Shown here piece by piece: positions 37,346-48,854 of a stretch of DNA of 64,000 nt (positions within the stretch are counted from its first letter, which is position 1; every line of letters starts with the position of its first letter). The translations under genes were made by a program, and so were the position numbers. Source of the DNA: Neckera pumila. Its lineage: Eukaryota; Streptophyta; Bryopsida; Hypnales; Neckeraceae. The notes beneath the pieces were generated by a model. That model did not search any database. It was not told the origin of the DNA and saw only the letters and a program-made list of their open reading frames with translations. The stretch covers positions 28,903,445 to 28,967,444 of the forward strand of contig OZ018411.1 in assembly GCA_963969595.1 (NCBI GenBank). Direction: 5' to 3'.

Positions 37346-39066
37346 GTTGGATTGTTGAGGCTAGATTGCCACATTTGATATGTAAACTTGGATGTGTAAC
37401 TCCTATTTTTCACCTTAGGAAAATATGTAGGAATTTATTCTACTCAAGGATTATAAATGAAGTTGTTATTTGAATGTGGAAAAAAATGTCATTAGTCTTT
37501 TTGTTTGTAATTAAATAAAGGTGAAGTAGCTAGATGTTTCCAAATTTGAATTGGAAATTTAATCTCATTACTTCCGTGCTATATCTTACACAAGATGATT
37601 TTTTTATCAAGGGATTAAATTTGCAAAATTTGAAATCATATTTTCAATTCAAATTTCTCCAATTGACTAAGTGAGATTGCAACATACATAATGAAACAAA
37701 TATTAGATACGTTCAAGTTTTTACAATCATCTTCAAAGGTTGCACATTCTAGGTCCACAAGAGCAAATGCGATCTAACCCGTAAATCATTTTGAATATAG
37801 TCTTAAAAGACTGCTCTCTATCCTATAAGAAAATTTCTATTGTACATAAATGTATTTGTAATGATTCAAAGTTTGTTTTTTGGCTTTTAATGTAGAAGCT
37901 AATGTGCATTGATAGAGTCAAGTTAATAAAATTAGAGAAGATTTATTACTTGCAACCAATTAGAATTTTAAAAAAAAAAAAAAAGGAAAGGAAAAAATTA
38001 CTTGTTTTAAAGAATTTTAGAAATCCTTGTAAATTTCTAATGTCTATTGACCAAAACCTTGAAACGTCATACAGATGGGTGTTTTCAATGTACATACTAT
38101 TTATTGGCCTCGAAACCAAATGATTGATAGTAAATGTAGTAAACGTGGTGTGGTACAATGCATGAAAAAGTCTTTTAGTATTAGACAATAGTTTTCATTT
38201 AAGAGATTCTTAATTGTTTAGGCTTTATCCATTCACAAATTTTGTAAATCCTAATTCATATTTGAAGAAATACATTCAAATTTCAGCAACAATACATAAA
38301 ATTGAGTGGTAAAAATGGATTTTTCTTACTTTTCAAGGAAATAAGTTCTATTTAAAAAAATCTAATGGCATGTGAATTTCATGATGCATGTGGACGTTAA
38401 GTTTTATATCATTTCTACCCCTATTAAAGTTAAGTTGTCTTTAGGTATTAGGTTCTTCATTTTAAGGTAGATATGAAATTATCCAAAATATATATATTTG
38501 GTAACTATACTCCAAAAATGATGCCCACAGAAAAAGGAAATTGTTCAAAAAAAATTAAAACTTTAGCTACAAAGATTATATGATTGTTTTTAGACTACTT
38601 TTTCCCAAAATTCTTCACTTTATTTTTATTTTAAAAGTCTAATGCAAAAAAGAGCTCACATTTAAATAAAGGTGAATTTTTTGGTATGCAGATATGTGTA
38701 TGGTTCATACGACTCCTGTGTTTTACTTTGAAAAGACTTATAACTATTTAATGATGAAATGTCAGAGTCTCAAAATTTATAAAAATTAAATGACATATTA
38801 GATTATATGGTTTAGCAGCATGTACTTTGAGAATACCTAGATTCCTCTTTCAAATCTAATTCAAAACGACTAAAAACTAATCACAAAAAGTCTTTTACAT
38901 TAAATCGGAATGATTACATTGGTAGAAATTATTTTTTGTCATCCGACTCCACGTATAATGGTTTGGGGCCATAATCAGTTTTGTATTATATGTTGACTTC
39001 ATTGATTAAATTTACAATTGAGATATATATAACTATTCTATACCTTTGGTTAAAAAAAATAATTTC
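37346..39066. other. Gene-free AT-rich stretch
   Basis: No gene or defined element is seen, only scattered A/T runs such as A(15) near 37,970. All open frames are short and Lys/Phe/Ile-rich. Positions 39,716-40,418 are similar. Confidence 0.45.
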
Positions 39067-39070
39067 TTAA

Positions 39071-39711
39071 CCCCTAAATGCCCAAGGTCTGTTTCAGGCT
39101 TCCTAGAATTTGCTCTAAATTGAACAAAATGTCAACATTTTGATAAGTTATATCAATTTTTTTTTGAATTATAACTGTACAAACTCAAATTAGACATATT
39201 AGAGATCTCATAGGAAAAATAAATATATATATATATCACTTATGGAATGAAAGATTATAATGTTTGACCATGAGGGTGCTAAAACTGCAAAAATCTTTTA
39301 ATCCTCTTTACAAAAATCATATCTAAAAAGTTGGTGACCAAAAAAATATGAGGTTAAAGAGCCTAACCAATATAACCCCAATCAATTCACGGCTTCTTAA
39401 AATCTACTCTACAATTTTTTTAAATGAGTTTTGAATGTGATTTTTTCTCCAAGATCTAGTGTATTTGAGGCTCATTTTCAAGAGCTCTCAACACTACGGG
39501 AAGTCAAGATTGCACTAGGTCCCCTTGCACAAAATCTTGCATAGAAAAATCACTATCATTTGTTTTCAAGATCGGATTTTTGGTGCTAAAAGTGGACTTC
39601 AAAAAAAAACTTTCTAAAAATATAAACTATTAAAAATAGCAACTTGGTTAGGTTTTATTTAAGTTGAAAGTTTTGCAAACACCAGATTTGGGTACCTCGG
39701 GCATTTAGGGG
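39071..39711. mobile_element. TTAA-flanked element b
   Basis: It begins CCCCTAAATGCCCAAGG and ends CGGGCATTTAGGGG. TTAA is at 39,067-39,070 and 39,712-39,715. The full-length interior matches element a (12,692-13,313) in reverse orientation, for example AGAATTTG(C/T)TCTAAATTG near one end. Length is 641 bp, no transposase. Confidence 0.88.
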
Positions 39712-40418
39712 TTAAAATTATTTAATTAGTAGTAGATACAAATTTTAGCCCCCAAAAGTGATTTGGATACAAAATTGGAATTGGAATTTCTCTTCTAGTT
39801 TTTCTAAAATAATATAATTTAATATATCTTATGCATGTGTTCAAAGTACAAATACATTGTGTTAGTGGAGTTCAAGAGCTATGATTATACTATTGTGCTT
39901 AATCTTTAAATGACCGATGTAAGCTATTTTTGATAATACAAAAAAAATTGCCATTTTGAGGGGTAGTAAGAAAAAAATAAAAAATAAAAAATAAAAAATT
40001 CAATTGTACAAATCTGTTTGACTACTATCCAAATGTATAGAAAAGAATTCAAAAACTTTGACAACATAGATTAATTGGAAGATTAAACCATTTGAAGAAA
40101 AGTCTTTCTTTTATCTTTCCTAATTGAATCAACAAACTATAATCTCCTTGGAGTGAGACTTGTATAATACATAGATTGTTTTTGGACATTTCTATTGTAT
40201 ACCTTATTAATTACATGCTTGCCAAATTTCAAGAGTAGAAGAAGAATTCCACCTTGTCTAAAACTTTGGACAACATAATTTCTGATCGAAGGGCCTAATT
40301 GGAACAAAAAGATATCCCGCAAAGGGATTACATGTCTACACCTTGTGTCAAAATTTCAGATAAATCCTTCCAAAATTGACTTCATAAGGACTTTGAATAA
40401 CAATCTGTATTCTATTAG

Positions 40419-41475
40419 GGGTTAAAACGTGATTGGTTGACTGGAAACACTTCTTAACCCCTAAAAGACCGGCATGTATTTTTTGGCTATATAGAAATTT
40501 TATGCAGGTACTGGTGACTAGAGATTTCCATACTTTAGGATGAAATTTTAGTAGATGGTGGGTGCAAGGAATATCTTTCATAAGCACTAAAATTCATGAC
40601 ATTTGGAAATATGAGTAAAAAGTTATGGCCTAATATGTTACTTCTTTTTGTAATTGGCCAGTTTGGACAAATTAGAAAGAATCACTTTTTTCAAAAAAAA
40701 AAATTGAAATTATATTTCTAGAGTTTTATATACATGGAAAGCTTTGAGTCATCCCATTTTGATCAAGGAGTCAAAAGTTATGAAGATTTTTAGTTTGCGG
40801 GCAATTTTTTGGACTTTCTACTCTAAAATAAATTTGAAATTCTTTATCCTACTCAATTTTCAGTACTTTTTGAAAAAAATAAAATCCTAGAATGTAGATT
40901 GTTTTTTACAACATCATTGGGATTTGGCATTTTTAAATTCTATATTTAAATTCTTGACAATTTAGTATTTTGAATCATTCTCTACTACTATCTACTTACT
41001 GTTTTTTTTCTATATCTTAGACAATTCCAAAGGAAGTGAAAATTTTCAAGCATGTATCCAACTTGTCTAGAAAAAAGAAGCACCATCATTTTGAACATTT
41101 TTTCATCAAAAAGTGAGCTTGTGAAGTGCAGTTGCCCTGTTTTTTGCAGGGGCAAAAAAATGATTTAAGAGAATTTGAATGCTTATATCTTGCAATCCAC
41201 AAGGTGGAAATTTCTGAAATTTTTACCACATGTTCTCACGTCAGCATACTACAAGCTCCTATGGTTTCTTGTGTCAAAAAAAGTTATTTTCAAAAATTGG
41301 ATACATATACTAGAAATGGCAGATTTGAGCATTTTTTGATGAAAATATAGTTATGGAACTTTAGGGGTTAAAGTTGAAAAAGTGACCAAATTTTTCTTCT
41401 TGTAGTTGAACGATTCTCTTATTTCCTAAAAATACAACATCAAAGTATCTATTTTTTTGAAAATTTTCAAGGACC
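40419..41475. repeat. Host copy 1 of a direct duplication, carrying element d
   Basis: GGTTAAAACGTGATTGGTTG and, after element d, the stretch ending TTTTCAAGGACCTA recur at about 42,776-42,935 (GATTAAGACATAATTGGTTG through TTTTCAATGACCTA). The two copies bracket a cluster of Helitron-like sequences. Confidence 0.75.
40458..41367. mobile_element. TTAA-flanked element d
   Basis: It begins CCCCTAAAAGACCGG and ends CTTTAGGGG, with TTAA on both sides (40,454-40,457 and 41,368-41,371). The paralogous host copy at about 42,780-42,935 reads GAAACACTTCTTAAAGTTGA, an exact empty site. Length is 910 bp, non-coding. Confidence 0.92.
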
Positions 41476-41482
41476 TAAATAT

Positions 41483-42774
41483 CCATCCATCCATTACCTT
41501 AAGTTAGGTTGTTTTTTATTTCTTTTGTTTGTTACAATAAGATCTTGTGGACTAGGCGTCCTCAATCACATTTTTGTTACCATTGGAAAGCCATCAACAA
41601 GGAAGGGTGCATGAGCTTTGTTTTGTGGCCTTTGTTTTGTAGCCTTTGGACCTACAATGGGAAAATTATTGAATTTCAAATTTTTTAATGGATTATTTTT
41701 ATTTTTTATTTTTAATGTAGCAATGGCACAGATACACTAGTCCATACATCCATCTATCCATTAATTTAAGTTAGTCTCTCCATCCATCCATCCATTACCT
41801 TAAGCTAGGTTGTTTGTTTTGTTTTGTTTTGTTTTGTTTGTTTGTTACGTTGAGATCTCCCAGATTATGTGTTCCTCGAGCCCATTCTTGGTATTGTCAA
41901 AAAATCCTTTGCAAAGAGGGATGCATCAACTTTGTGTTATAGCATTTGAACCTTTAGTAACAAAGTTATGGATTTTTTAGTTATTTTTTATTTTGAAACA
42001 TTAAAAATCACTTTTACGTTTATTTTGGTTGTAGCAATGGCATAAGATTATACCTTAAATCAAGTTGTTTGTTTGTTACAATGATATCCCTAAAATAGTC
42101 CGTTTTTTTATCTTATTCTTGGTTGCGTTGGAAAGCTCTCGATGAATAGAATGCACGGGCTTTGTTTTGTGGCATTTGAATCTACAATGTGAAAGTTATT
42201 GAATTTGAAGTTTTTATGAATTAAAAAATTAAAAAATTACTTTTATTTTATTTTTTTGCTATGGCAACGACACAAGGCACACTAATTTGTTTTATTTGTT
42301 ACATTGAAATCTCCTAGACCATGCACCCCCTAGTTGCATTTTTGGTACCATCGAAAAGTCCTTAGCAAAGAAGGGTGCGCAGGCTTTGTTTTGTGGCATT
42401 TGGACCTAATGTAGGAAAATGATTGAATTTTGAAGTTTTTATGAATTAAGAAATTAAAGAAAGTTACTTCTTTTTTCTTTTTCTTTTTTTTGAAACATAC
42501 GACCTTTGAGGGCCGCAACTAGGACAGACCTAATACAGCCATGATTTTTGCCATAGACTTAATCCCCATTAGAACAAGTGGAGGGACAAACAACAACTCC
42601 TCGTGTGCCAACACAAAGAGCCCCCATGCGAGCAATGTCAACATGAGAAAGTGAACCGAGAACCTCGTGGATTCTATTAGTAGTCCCAACCATTAAGCCA
42701 TCACCCAAGGTAGTTTAAGGTCATTGCGGACCATTTATTTTTATTTTGGTTGCGGCAAAGGCACAGGGCACATT
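41483..42774 (+). mobile_element. Cluster of Helitron-like copies
   Basis: Several partial copies of the 16,157 family lie head to tail. The first is 41,483-41,740 (A|TCCATCCATCC ... ACACTAG|T). The others have 5' parts near 41,741, 42,050 and 42,280, and 3' ends CACACTAA (about 42,272) and GGGCACATTAG (42,774). All share TTGTTTGTTAC, GAAAGC and GGGTGCA. A SINE interrupts the last one. Confidence 0.65.
42470..42712 (-). mobile_element. tRNA-derived SINE
   Basis: The minus strand begins CCTTGGGTGATGGCTTAATG (A-box-like GGCTTAATGGTTGGG, 42,685-42,699), then GAGGTTCTCGGTTCAC (B-box-like, 42,651-42,666), about 150 bp of unrelated body, and an A-rich tail (AAAAAAAAAGAAAAAGAAAA). It interrupts a Helitron-like copy. 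The target duplication is not resolved. Confidence 0.65.
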
Positions 42775-43397
42775 AGTTAGGGATTAAGACATAATTGGTT
42801 GATTGGAAACACTTCTTAAAGTTGAAGAAGTGACCAAAATTTTGCTTCATATATTTGAATGTTTTTCTTATTTCCTAAAAATACAACATCAAAGTATCTA
42901 TTCTTTTCTTGAAAATTTTCAATGACCTATTCTCACCATCAAAGCGATAAAGGTTTCTAATGCATTGAGGAACGCATTATTCAGAAATCAAAAGCAAAAT
43001 TTGCAAGGGTCTAAACTTTTATTAGTTGATGGTCTAAACTAGGAGCTATGCTACAAATATAAACATAAATCACAAACATTAAGTCACTAGAGCCTGCCAC
43101 AAAAATATATAAAGTTGCTTTGTGCTACAAGAAACATTCGGGGTTCAGTAGCTGGAATTCACACTTCGAAAAAATTAGTACGAAAGACGCAAGTAAGTAC
43201 TGTACGCAAAGCCAAAGTTTCAGGATGAGCAAGAAAAAGAGAGCGGCAAGAGCAATGGCGACTCCTAGACCTTCAGGAGTACAATCAGGTCTAACTTAAG
43301 TACAGAGCTGTGTTAATGAAATGAGCAGAATATTAGGCTATGGTACAGAATTCTCAGAACCTGGAACAACCCCAAGTTCTCCACATCAAACTGGCCT

Positions 43398-45286
43398 TCA
43401 TGGATCAAAGCCGTCTGCTCTGTCAGCTTCCTCTGAAGCTTTGTTTGCTAAACTAATTGCCTTGTAAAACAAAAATCCCTGCACAATAAGATAAAAACTT
43501 TAATTAGAGCACAAATATGAACAGCTCGCATAACTTAAAAAAAAAGTATCAAGCTTCGCTTAATGCAACAACGATGCAAAGAGCGATCAGAGGAATGTGA
43601 ACTCACTGCTAAGGGGAAGCCTGTAACTACGAACACGCCTAGAATTGGAGCCCACAGGGGACTGTCAGGCTGAACGACGCCAAAAACGGGATTCTGGTTA
43701 AAATACTCGAATATAGAGCCAACCTGTAAGGAAACACGATGTCAACGCCAAATCAGTGAAGTCTTCAGCATCATTTATATGAAAAAAAATTGATTATAAC
43801 TAGTTTGTTTTCTAAATGCAAATAAAAAACATCCAGAGAGATTCTCATGTACAACGATGGAGAGTTCAGACGATGAAATTCATGCAAAATTTTCAGGAAA
43901 GGAAATACACCAGATGAAATCCTTTTAGGGTGATAAAGCAAAGCCCCAATTCTACCTAGCTCCTTAATCTACAATTTCACTCAAGTAGCAACTTTAAACC
44001 AATGTAGACTGCAACATGCTAAGATTTCTTTCACCCAAGAAAAGGGCCATGGATTAACCTATTCATGCAAGACTGTAACAAGTCAGAGCGAGCACGGTCT
44101 GCAGCATGGTTTGGGAAAGATACCATAGTGACTTTGAAAATTCATAACTAATTCATCACAATTACACAATTAACGAAACAAGAGTTGGTTCGATTTGCTT
44201 TTGGCAAAAATCGAAAACATTAAAATGAATTCTTACCATGAACACATACATCAGATCCTTCTTTGCATGGTCGAAGGGACTTGCCTCATACATTTGAGAA
44301 ACAGGACATCAATTGACTGAAACGGCGAATTGTCTACGGGAAGGTAACCTATGGCAGCATGTTACGGTATTACAAACATTCTAAGTGAGGTTGTCTCAGA
44401 AGAATGCATGTACAAAGAATGTGTTAATTAATGACCAAAAAATACTGGGTTGAAAATGACCAATTCAAAAAATCACATTGTGAAAATACAGCTCAAATGG
44501 CGCCAATTTCTATCTCACTGCAATTACCTTGGATGCATTGATGAAAAATTAAATAACATTGCATACAGAAAGTACTCATATGACCTACTTAAAACTGCTA
44601 AATTCAGTTGCAATTTCAGTCAAAGTTGGGCTACTTAAAGCAGGAAAGCGAGCATTTCTAGGGTTCAAGAACGGAACCCTATGACCATGAGCCAGAGTCT
44701 CCGAAAGACTTCGAGAGGCAGCAATCTCTGACGAGATTCTGAGCCTGACCTCAAGTAATTAAATCTCAAATATAAAATCAAGAAATCAAGAAATTAAGAA
44801 ATCAAGCCTCTAATGTCTAGCAATGAAATGACTTTCAGATTCTTCAAATTGAGCTCAGCAATGCAAGAATGGGAAGAGCAAGAACGACATTCATAGGACA
44901 TTCAGATTCTTCAAATTGAGTTAAAGCGGTGCAAGAACAGGAAGCTCAAGGGTTACCGCAGCAATGGCGACCAAGCACGATCCAACCAAGTACAGAGGGA
45001 ACGGCAAGTCTCCCGACGAATTCACAGGCGCGGCTGCTTCCTTCCTCGCCCACGGCGGAAGCTCCTCGGTTCCTGGCTTCGCCCACGACGGCGTGGGCTC
45101 CTCCTTCTTCTCTTCCGTCTTGGGCGACGCTTTGTCCGACTGAGATTGAGCCCGCCATTGCACCATGCGCCTCGACGAGAGAGTGCAGATGGAGGCTCGG
45201 TGGCCACGAACTCTTCCTGTGGAAGAGATGGGAGACGAGATCCTCGGACATGCGAGAGACGCCACGAGAGCTGCAGCAGATGTCAT
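43398..45286 (-). CDS. Predicted plastid-targeted small membrane protein (three exons)
   Basis: Exons are 44,957-45,286, 43,607-43,723 and 43,398-43,478. Junctions are GT-AG and phase 0, with introns of 1,233 and 128 bp, giving 110+39+26=175 residues. Residues 1-50 are rich in Ser, Arg and Ala with almost no acidic residues (MTSAAALVASLACPRISS...), as in chloroplast transit peptides. Residues 50-92 are charged and proline-rich with two W-A motifs (SWAKPG, PPWARKE). Two hydrophobic segments follow: about 96-114 (PLYLVGSCLVAIAAVGS) and 134-154 (WAPILGVFVVTGFPLAGFLFY). Between them is FEYFNQNPVFGV, and the charged tail is ANKASEEADRADGFDP. This layout resembles small plant thylakoid membrane proteins. 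I cannot name the family with confidence; a DUF1118/RIQ-type protein is one possibility to test. Confidence 0.8.
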
Positions 45287-45641
45287 GGTCGATCAATTCA
45301 AGCAATTCAGAAATGGTTCCTATAGAAAAATGAGAGGGGTTTAGGGTAATTTCCAACAAAATGTTCGTAATTTCAGCTTGTTCGAAGAGGCTATGGCGAA
45401 ACGAAATTTGGGTTGTGGCGACAACGGGATTGCGCGTGAGCCAGAAATCTGTCTCTCCATTGGGGATGGCGAAGGCTTCGTGGCTGTGAATGAGGAAGGA
45501 TGGATGTAAGTGGATGAACAGGTCATGGATGGACGGCCTTGGCAAAGGTAGAAAGCCCATTTGTTTCCCTTAGGTTGTTGCACATATTTTAGAATTAGTG
45601 GAATTATATTTTTTCTTCCCTTGATAAAATGATGGTATCAC
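45287..45641 (-). promoter_or_regulatory. Upstream region of the 175-residue membrane-protein gene
   Basis: These 355 bp lie between the ATG and the first TTAA element (45,646). GC content is moderate up to about 45,560. Open frames here on both strands run into exon 1 in other frames and look like chance. A 5' UTR and promoter are inferred, and no clear TATA box is seen. Confidence 0.35.
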
Positions 45642-45645
45642 TTAA

Positions 45646-46348
45646 CCCAAAAGGGCCACCAGCATCATTTTCTGGCATTCGATGACTTCTTAATGGTTTT
45701 CATTGACAATAACAAACGGTTTCTCATTGGATCTCTTGTATTAGGTGTTGCTTGAATGTTTTTTGTTTGGTGGTGTTGGAAGTTATCTCTTCTAGATATT
45801 TTAGACTCCTGCATAAAAGGATACTTTCTTTGAAATGGATCACAAAAAGTTGCCTTTTCAATATATGTATTTTGGCGACTTTTACCTCTTTACACAAGAT
45901 CTCAAATCTCTACATAAAAATGATAATTTTTGAGTTTGAATCCAACTAATGAAACGAAGGTCATCAACACTAGTCTCGATTCTAATTTGCAATCTTAGAA
46001 AATCGACAAAATTGAATATTTTTTTAATCATTTAAAATTTGCAACTCCCGTCATGGTTTATCAGTGAATTTCTAATTTTAAAATGATATGGAAATTTGAT
46101 TTACACCATGATGTTCTACACTGTAATATAAACCTGTACTAATCTATTTAAAGTTCTAAATCTCATTTTATATGTAATATGAATTTTTTTTCCTTCTTTT
46201 TTAAAAATTCACATTAATTTCAAATTTCCACAAAAAAATCTGAAATTTTTATAACGTATAGAAGATAGTAAGTTTCATCTATGAAAATAAAAATTAAAAA
46301 CTTCATTCATATTTCTTTGCTAAATGAGAGAAAATTGAGTGAAGGAAT
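45646..46348. mobile_element. TTAA-flanked element j
   Basis: It lies between TTAA at 45,642-45,645 and TTAA at 46,349-46,352. The left end CCCAAAAGGGCCACCAGC aligns with the left end of element i, and the interior (GATATGGAAATTTGATTTAC and flanks) aligns with 14,270-14,560. The right-hand TTAA is also the left-hand site of the next element. Length is 703 bp, non-coding. Confidence 0.75.
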
Positions 46349-47420
46349 TTAACCCCCAATATTCTTTTATGTTTAGAGGCCCCAAACTGCTTCAAAATAC
46401 AAGTCTCTGAAGCAAGGCTAAAATCTCCATCTCTATTTATTTTATAACAAACCCAACTACGAGATCCTTTAGTTTACTTGATAGAGTACACCCTCTTAAA
46501 ATTTCAGATTAAGAACCCTTACCAATTGTAAGATCATGAGGCTTGAATTTGAAAATTATTTTCAATTATTTTCAATTCTTCCCATATGGTTAGTTTTCAT
46601 CTTTCAAACTTCTTATCCAAAAATGTGTCAAATCTACAACTTGCAACTCTCCAAAATATGTTGAAGAAACAAGGTGGAATACATATAAGAAATTTCAACA
46701 AAAAAATTTCATCTTCATGCTTTAAGAAAATAGTAAAGAAGTAGAAGGTAGAAAGAAGTAGAAAGAAGTAGAAAATGATTCAAAATACTAAATTTTTAGA
46801 ATTTAGCTACGGGATTGAAAAATGACAATTCCTGTAGGTGTAATGTTTTAATAAACAATCTATGTTCTATGAATTTTTTTTCAAAAATAATGAAAATTGA
46901 GTTAAATAAAGGACTTCAAAGTTTATTTTAAAATAGAAGTTTCATAATTGCCCACAAACTAAAACTTCTCATAGTTTTCATCTTGTTAATAAAAATGAAA
47001 TGGTTTGAAAGCTTTCTATGTATGCATAAATCTAGAAAAATAATCTCAAATTTTTATTTCTTAAGAAAATGATTTCTTTTAGCCGCCCAAGTTGCTTGTC
47101 TTTGAAAAGAAACTACATATTATACAATAACTTTTTAACCATATAGTCAAAAGTTATAAAAATTATTGTGCCTTAAAGCTATTATTTAACCACATGTTAT
47201 ATGAAAATTTCAAAAAATAAAAAATAATTTATTTTTCATAAATGGATGACCAAAAACCCAATGTCGTTCTTTAGAGGGTCCAAGTAGTTGTAATAATTCA
47301 AAGCAATGGCCCAGCTGCTCAAGCCTTCCACCTCTACACTGGAGTTATTAAGGGGTTGCAATTTGACCCAAGTGAGTGGCAGTAGAGCAATAGGGATATG
47401 CTGCATGCATATACTACTAA

Positions 47421-47683
47421 GAGCATTCCCACCGGGAGTTCCGTTTCCCTAAAAGTTTAGGGAAGAGGACCTGAGATGCAGACAGGGATACAGAAATCTC
47501 ATCGCACCAACCTTTTTCTAAATCCTATATCCGTAAATTATACAGAATTCTGTAAAACTCTCACCAAATTCTGTATCCAGAGGCTCATTTAGAGAACTCG
47601 CGAGGTCTCATCTGTATAAAGTCAAGGTTGACTGCTTTGAGACTTCAAGTTTAGGGATAGAGAACAGATTGGTGGGGATGCTC
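47421..47683. mobile_element. Harbinger-like MITE with TAA duplication
   Basis: It begins GAGCATTCCCACC and ends GGTGGGGATGCTC (12 of 13 positions complementary), flanked by TAA at 47,418-47,420 and 47,684-47,686. Removing it rejoins the LINE frame (YTTKKGRLLLKS). Length is 263 bp, no coding capacity. Confidence 0.88.
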
Positions 47684-48059
47684 TAAGAAGGGCAGGCTCC
47701 TCCTTAAATCAACGGCTACGTCTGAAGAGATTCATCTCTAAGAAATGAAGAGGCATCCAACCTCCATGGAAGGAAATATGGCACAACCCTAGGCCACAAA
47801 AAGAAGCAAGGTACTTATGGGATCAATCATCCACAAGGCGGTGGCAATCAACAGTTGGAGAGCTTAATTCTTCCCTAGTATCGCTGTTGCTTGCATGTGT
47901 TGTGAGAGGGGACTAAAAGAGACCATTCTTCATAGGTTCATCGAATGTGCTCTAAGCCAGCTAGCAAAGAGATTTGTACTTTCAACCCTCTACCTCTCAC
48001 AAATTTTTCCACAACTAATGGTTGTTGGCCCAACCTAACCTGGCAATAAAGACTCTTGG

Positions 48060-48343
48060 CTAGGGCTTTTTTTTCATCTTTTGAGAAGTGCCATAGTGGC
48101 GATATAAAATTTTGCAGTGGTGCTTCAAATTTCAACATTCATACATATCAGATAGAGAACATACATATCACATGTCTATACTTTGGTTTTCATCTATAAT
48201 CTGGCGATTTCATCTAGTCTTTTTTTTTACTTTGAATTTTTTTTGGCAATTTCATCCAAGTTTTTGTCATTTTTTGTACCATTTTTTAGCTAGATTATTT
48301 TTTCTGGTGCAATCTGGCACCAGAAAGCCAAAAAAAAAGCCCT
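48060..48343. mobile_element. hAT MITE copy 1 (8-bp duplication ACTCTTGG)
   Basis: The 284-bp element starts CTAGGGCTTTTTTTTC and ends AAAAAAAAAGCCCT. It is flanked by ACTCTTGG at 48,052-48,059 and 48,344-48,351. It is nearly identical to 49,411-49,695 and interrupts the LINE. A subterminal palindrome TCTGGTGCAATCTGGCACCAGA is near the right end. Confidence 0.92.
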
Positions 48344-48854
48344 ACTCTTGGCCTCCGGCCTCCCAAAAAGATTGAGGCTCATTATCTGGTCTTTGCTTCG
48401 GGGCTCAGTGGTTTGGCTATGTTGGTTGGGAAGGAACGCATGGGTCTTCAGTCAAGAAGCTTGATTCCAAACTAAGCTAGAGCATCTCATATGGGAAGCA
48501 ACTCTTGACCATGATAGAAAAGCATGGCACCAGACATTCCTTCTTTAAAACAAGTACCCAGCCAAAGCGGACAAGTTCCTAAGAAAATTTGACAACACTT
48601 GGCTCCGTACACCATTCTTTGGATCTGGACAGAGCTAGGCCATTACCTGGAACTTGAAGAAATCTGTATGTGGTTCATCTATATAGTCTTTGGTTTTTGA
48701 TACTTTGGTGTTGTGCTCTACATAATTTCTCCAAGGCCTTGCCCTTGGCTTCCGTCGTTTGTTCTTGGTTCACTTCTTGGAATAAACTCCGGATTTCAAA
48801 TAAAAATAAAAACAATGTTGCCAAAAAAATGCTACTTGGTCCTTTAGGAATTAA

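Larger units (their letters stand above)
47265..48812 (+). mobile_element. 5'-truncated LINE remnant with RT zinc-binding region, twice interrupted
   Basis: Broken plus-strand frames contain ACMCCERGLKETILHRFIEC (47,89x), a zf-RVT-type C-C...ET..H...C pattern, and later VVWLCWLGRNAWVF, like the W..W..RN..VF stretch that follows in plant LINE polyproteins. The 3' end is A-rich (AAATAAAAATAAAAA), followed by CAATGT, which also precedes the 5' junction (47,259-47,264). In-frame stops show it is dead. Two MITEs (47,421-47,683 and 48,060-48,343) interrupt it; about 1 kb of LINE sequence remains. Confidence 0.75.
46353..48850. mobile_element. TTAA-flanked element e, split by a LINE
   Basis: It starts after TTAA (46,349-46,352) and ends GGTCCTTTAGGAA before TTAA (48,851-48,854). 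The left part runs to 47,264. After the LINE insertion, TGCCAAAAAAATGCTACTTG at 48,819 continues the sequence and matches the right end of element f (TGTTGCCAAAAAATAGTGTT). Without the LINE and the CAATGT duplicate the element is about 0.94 kb, like elements c and d. Confidence 0.75.

Noticed and set aside
44946..45560. 204-codon minus-strand frame overlapping exon 1 of the 175-residue protein
   Set aside because: A different frame over the same exon and its upstream region. The frame with the transit peptide and correct splice sites is clearly the coding one.
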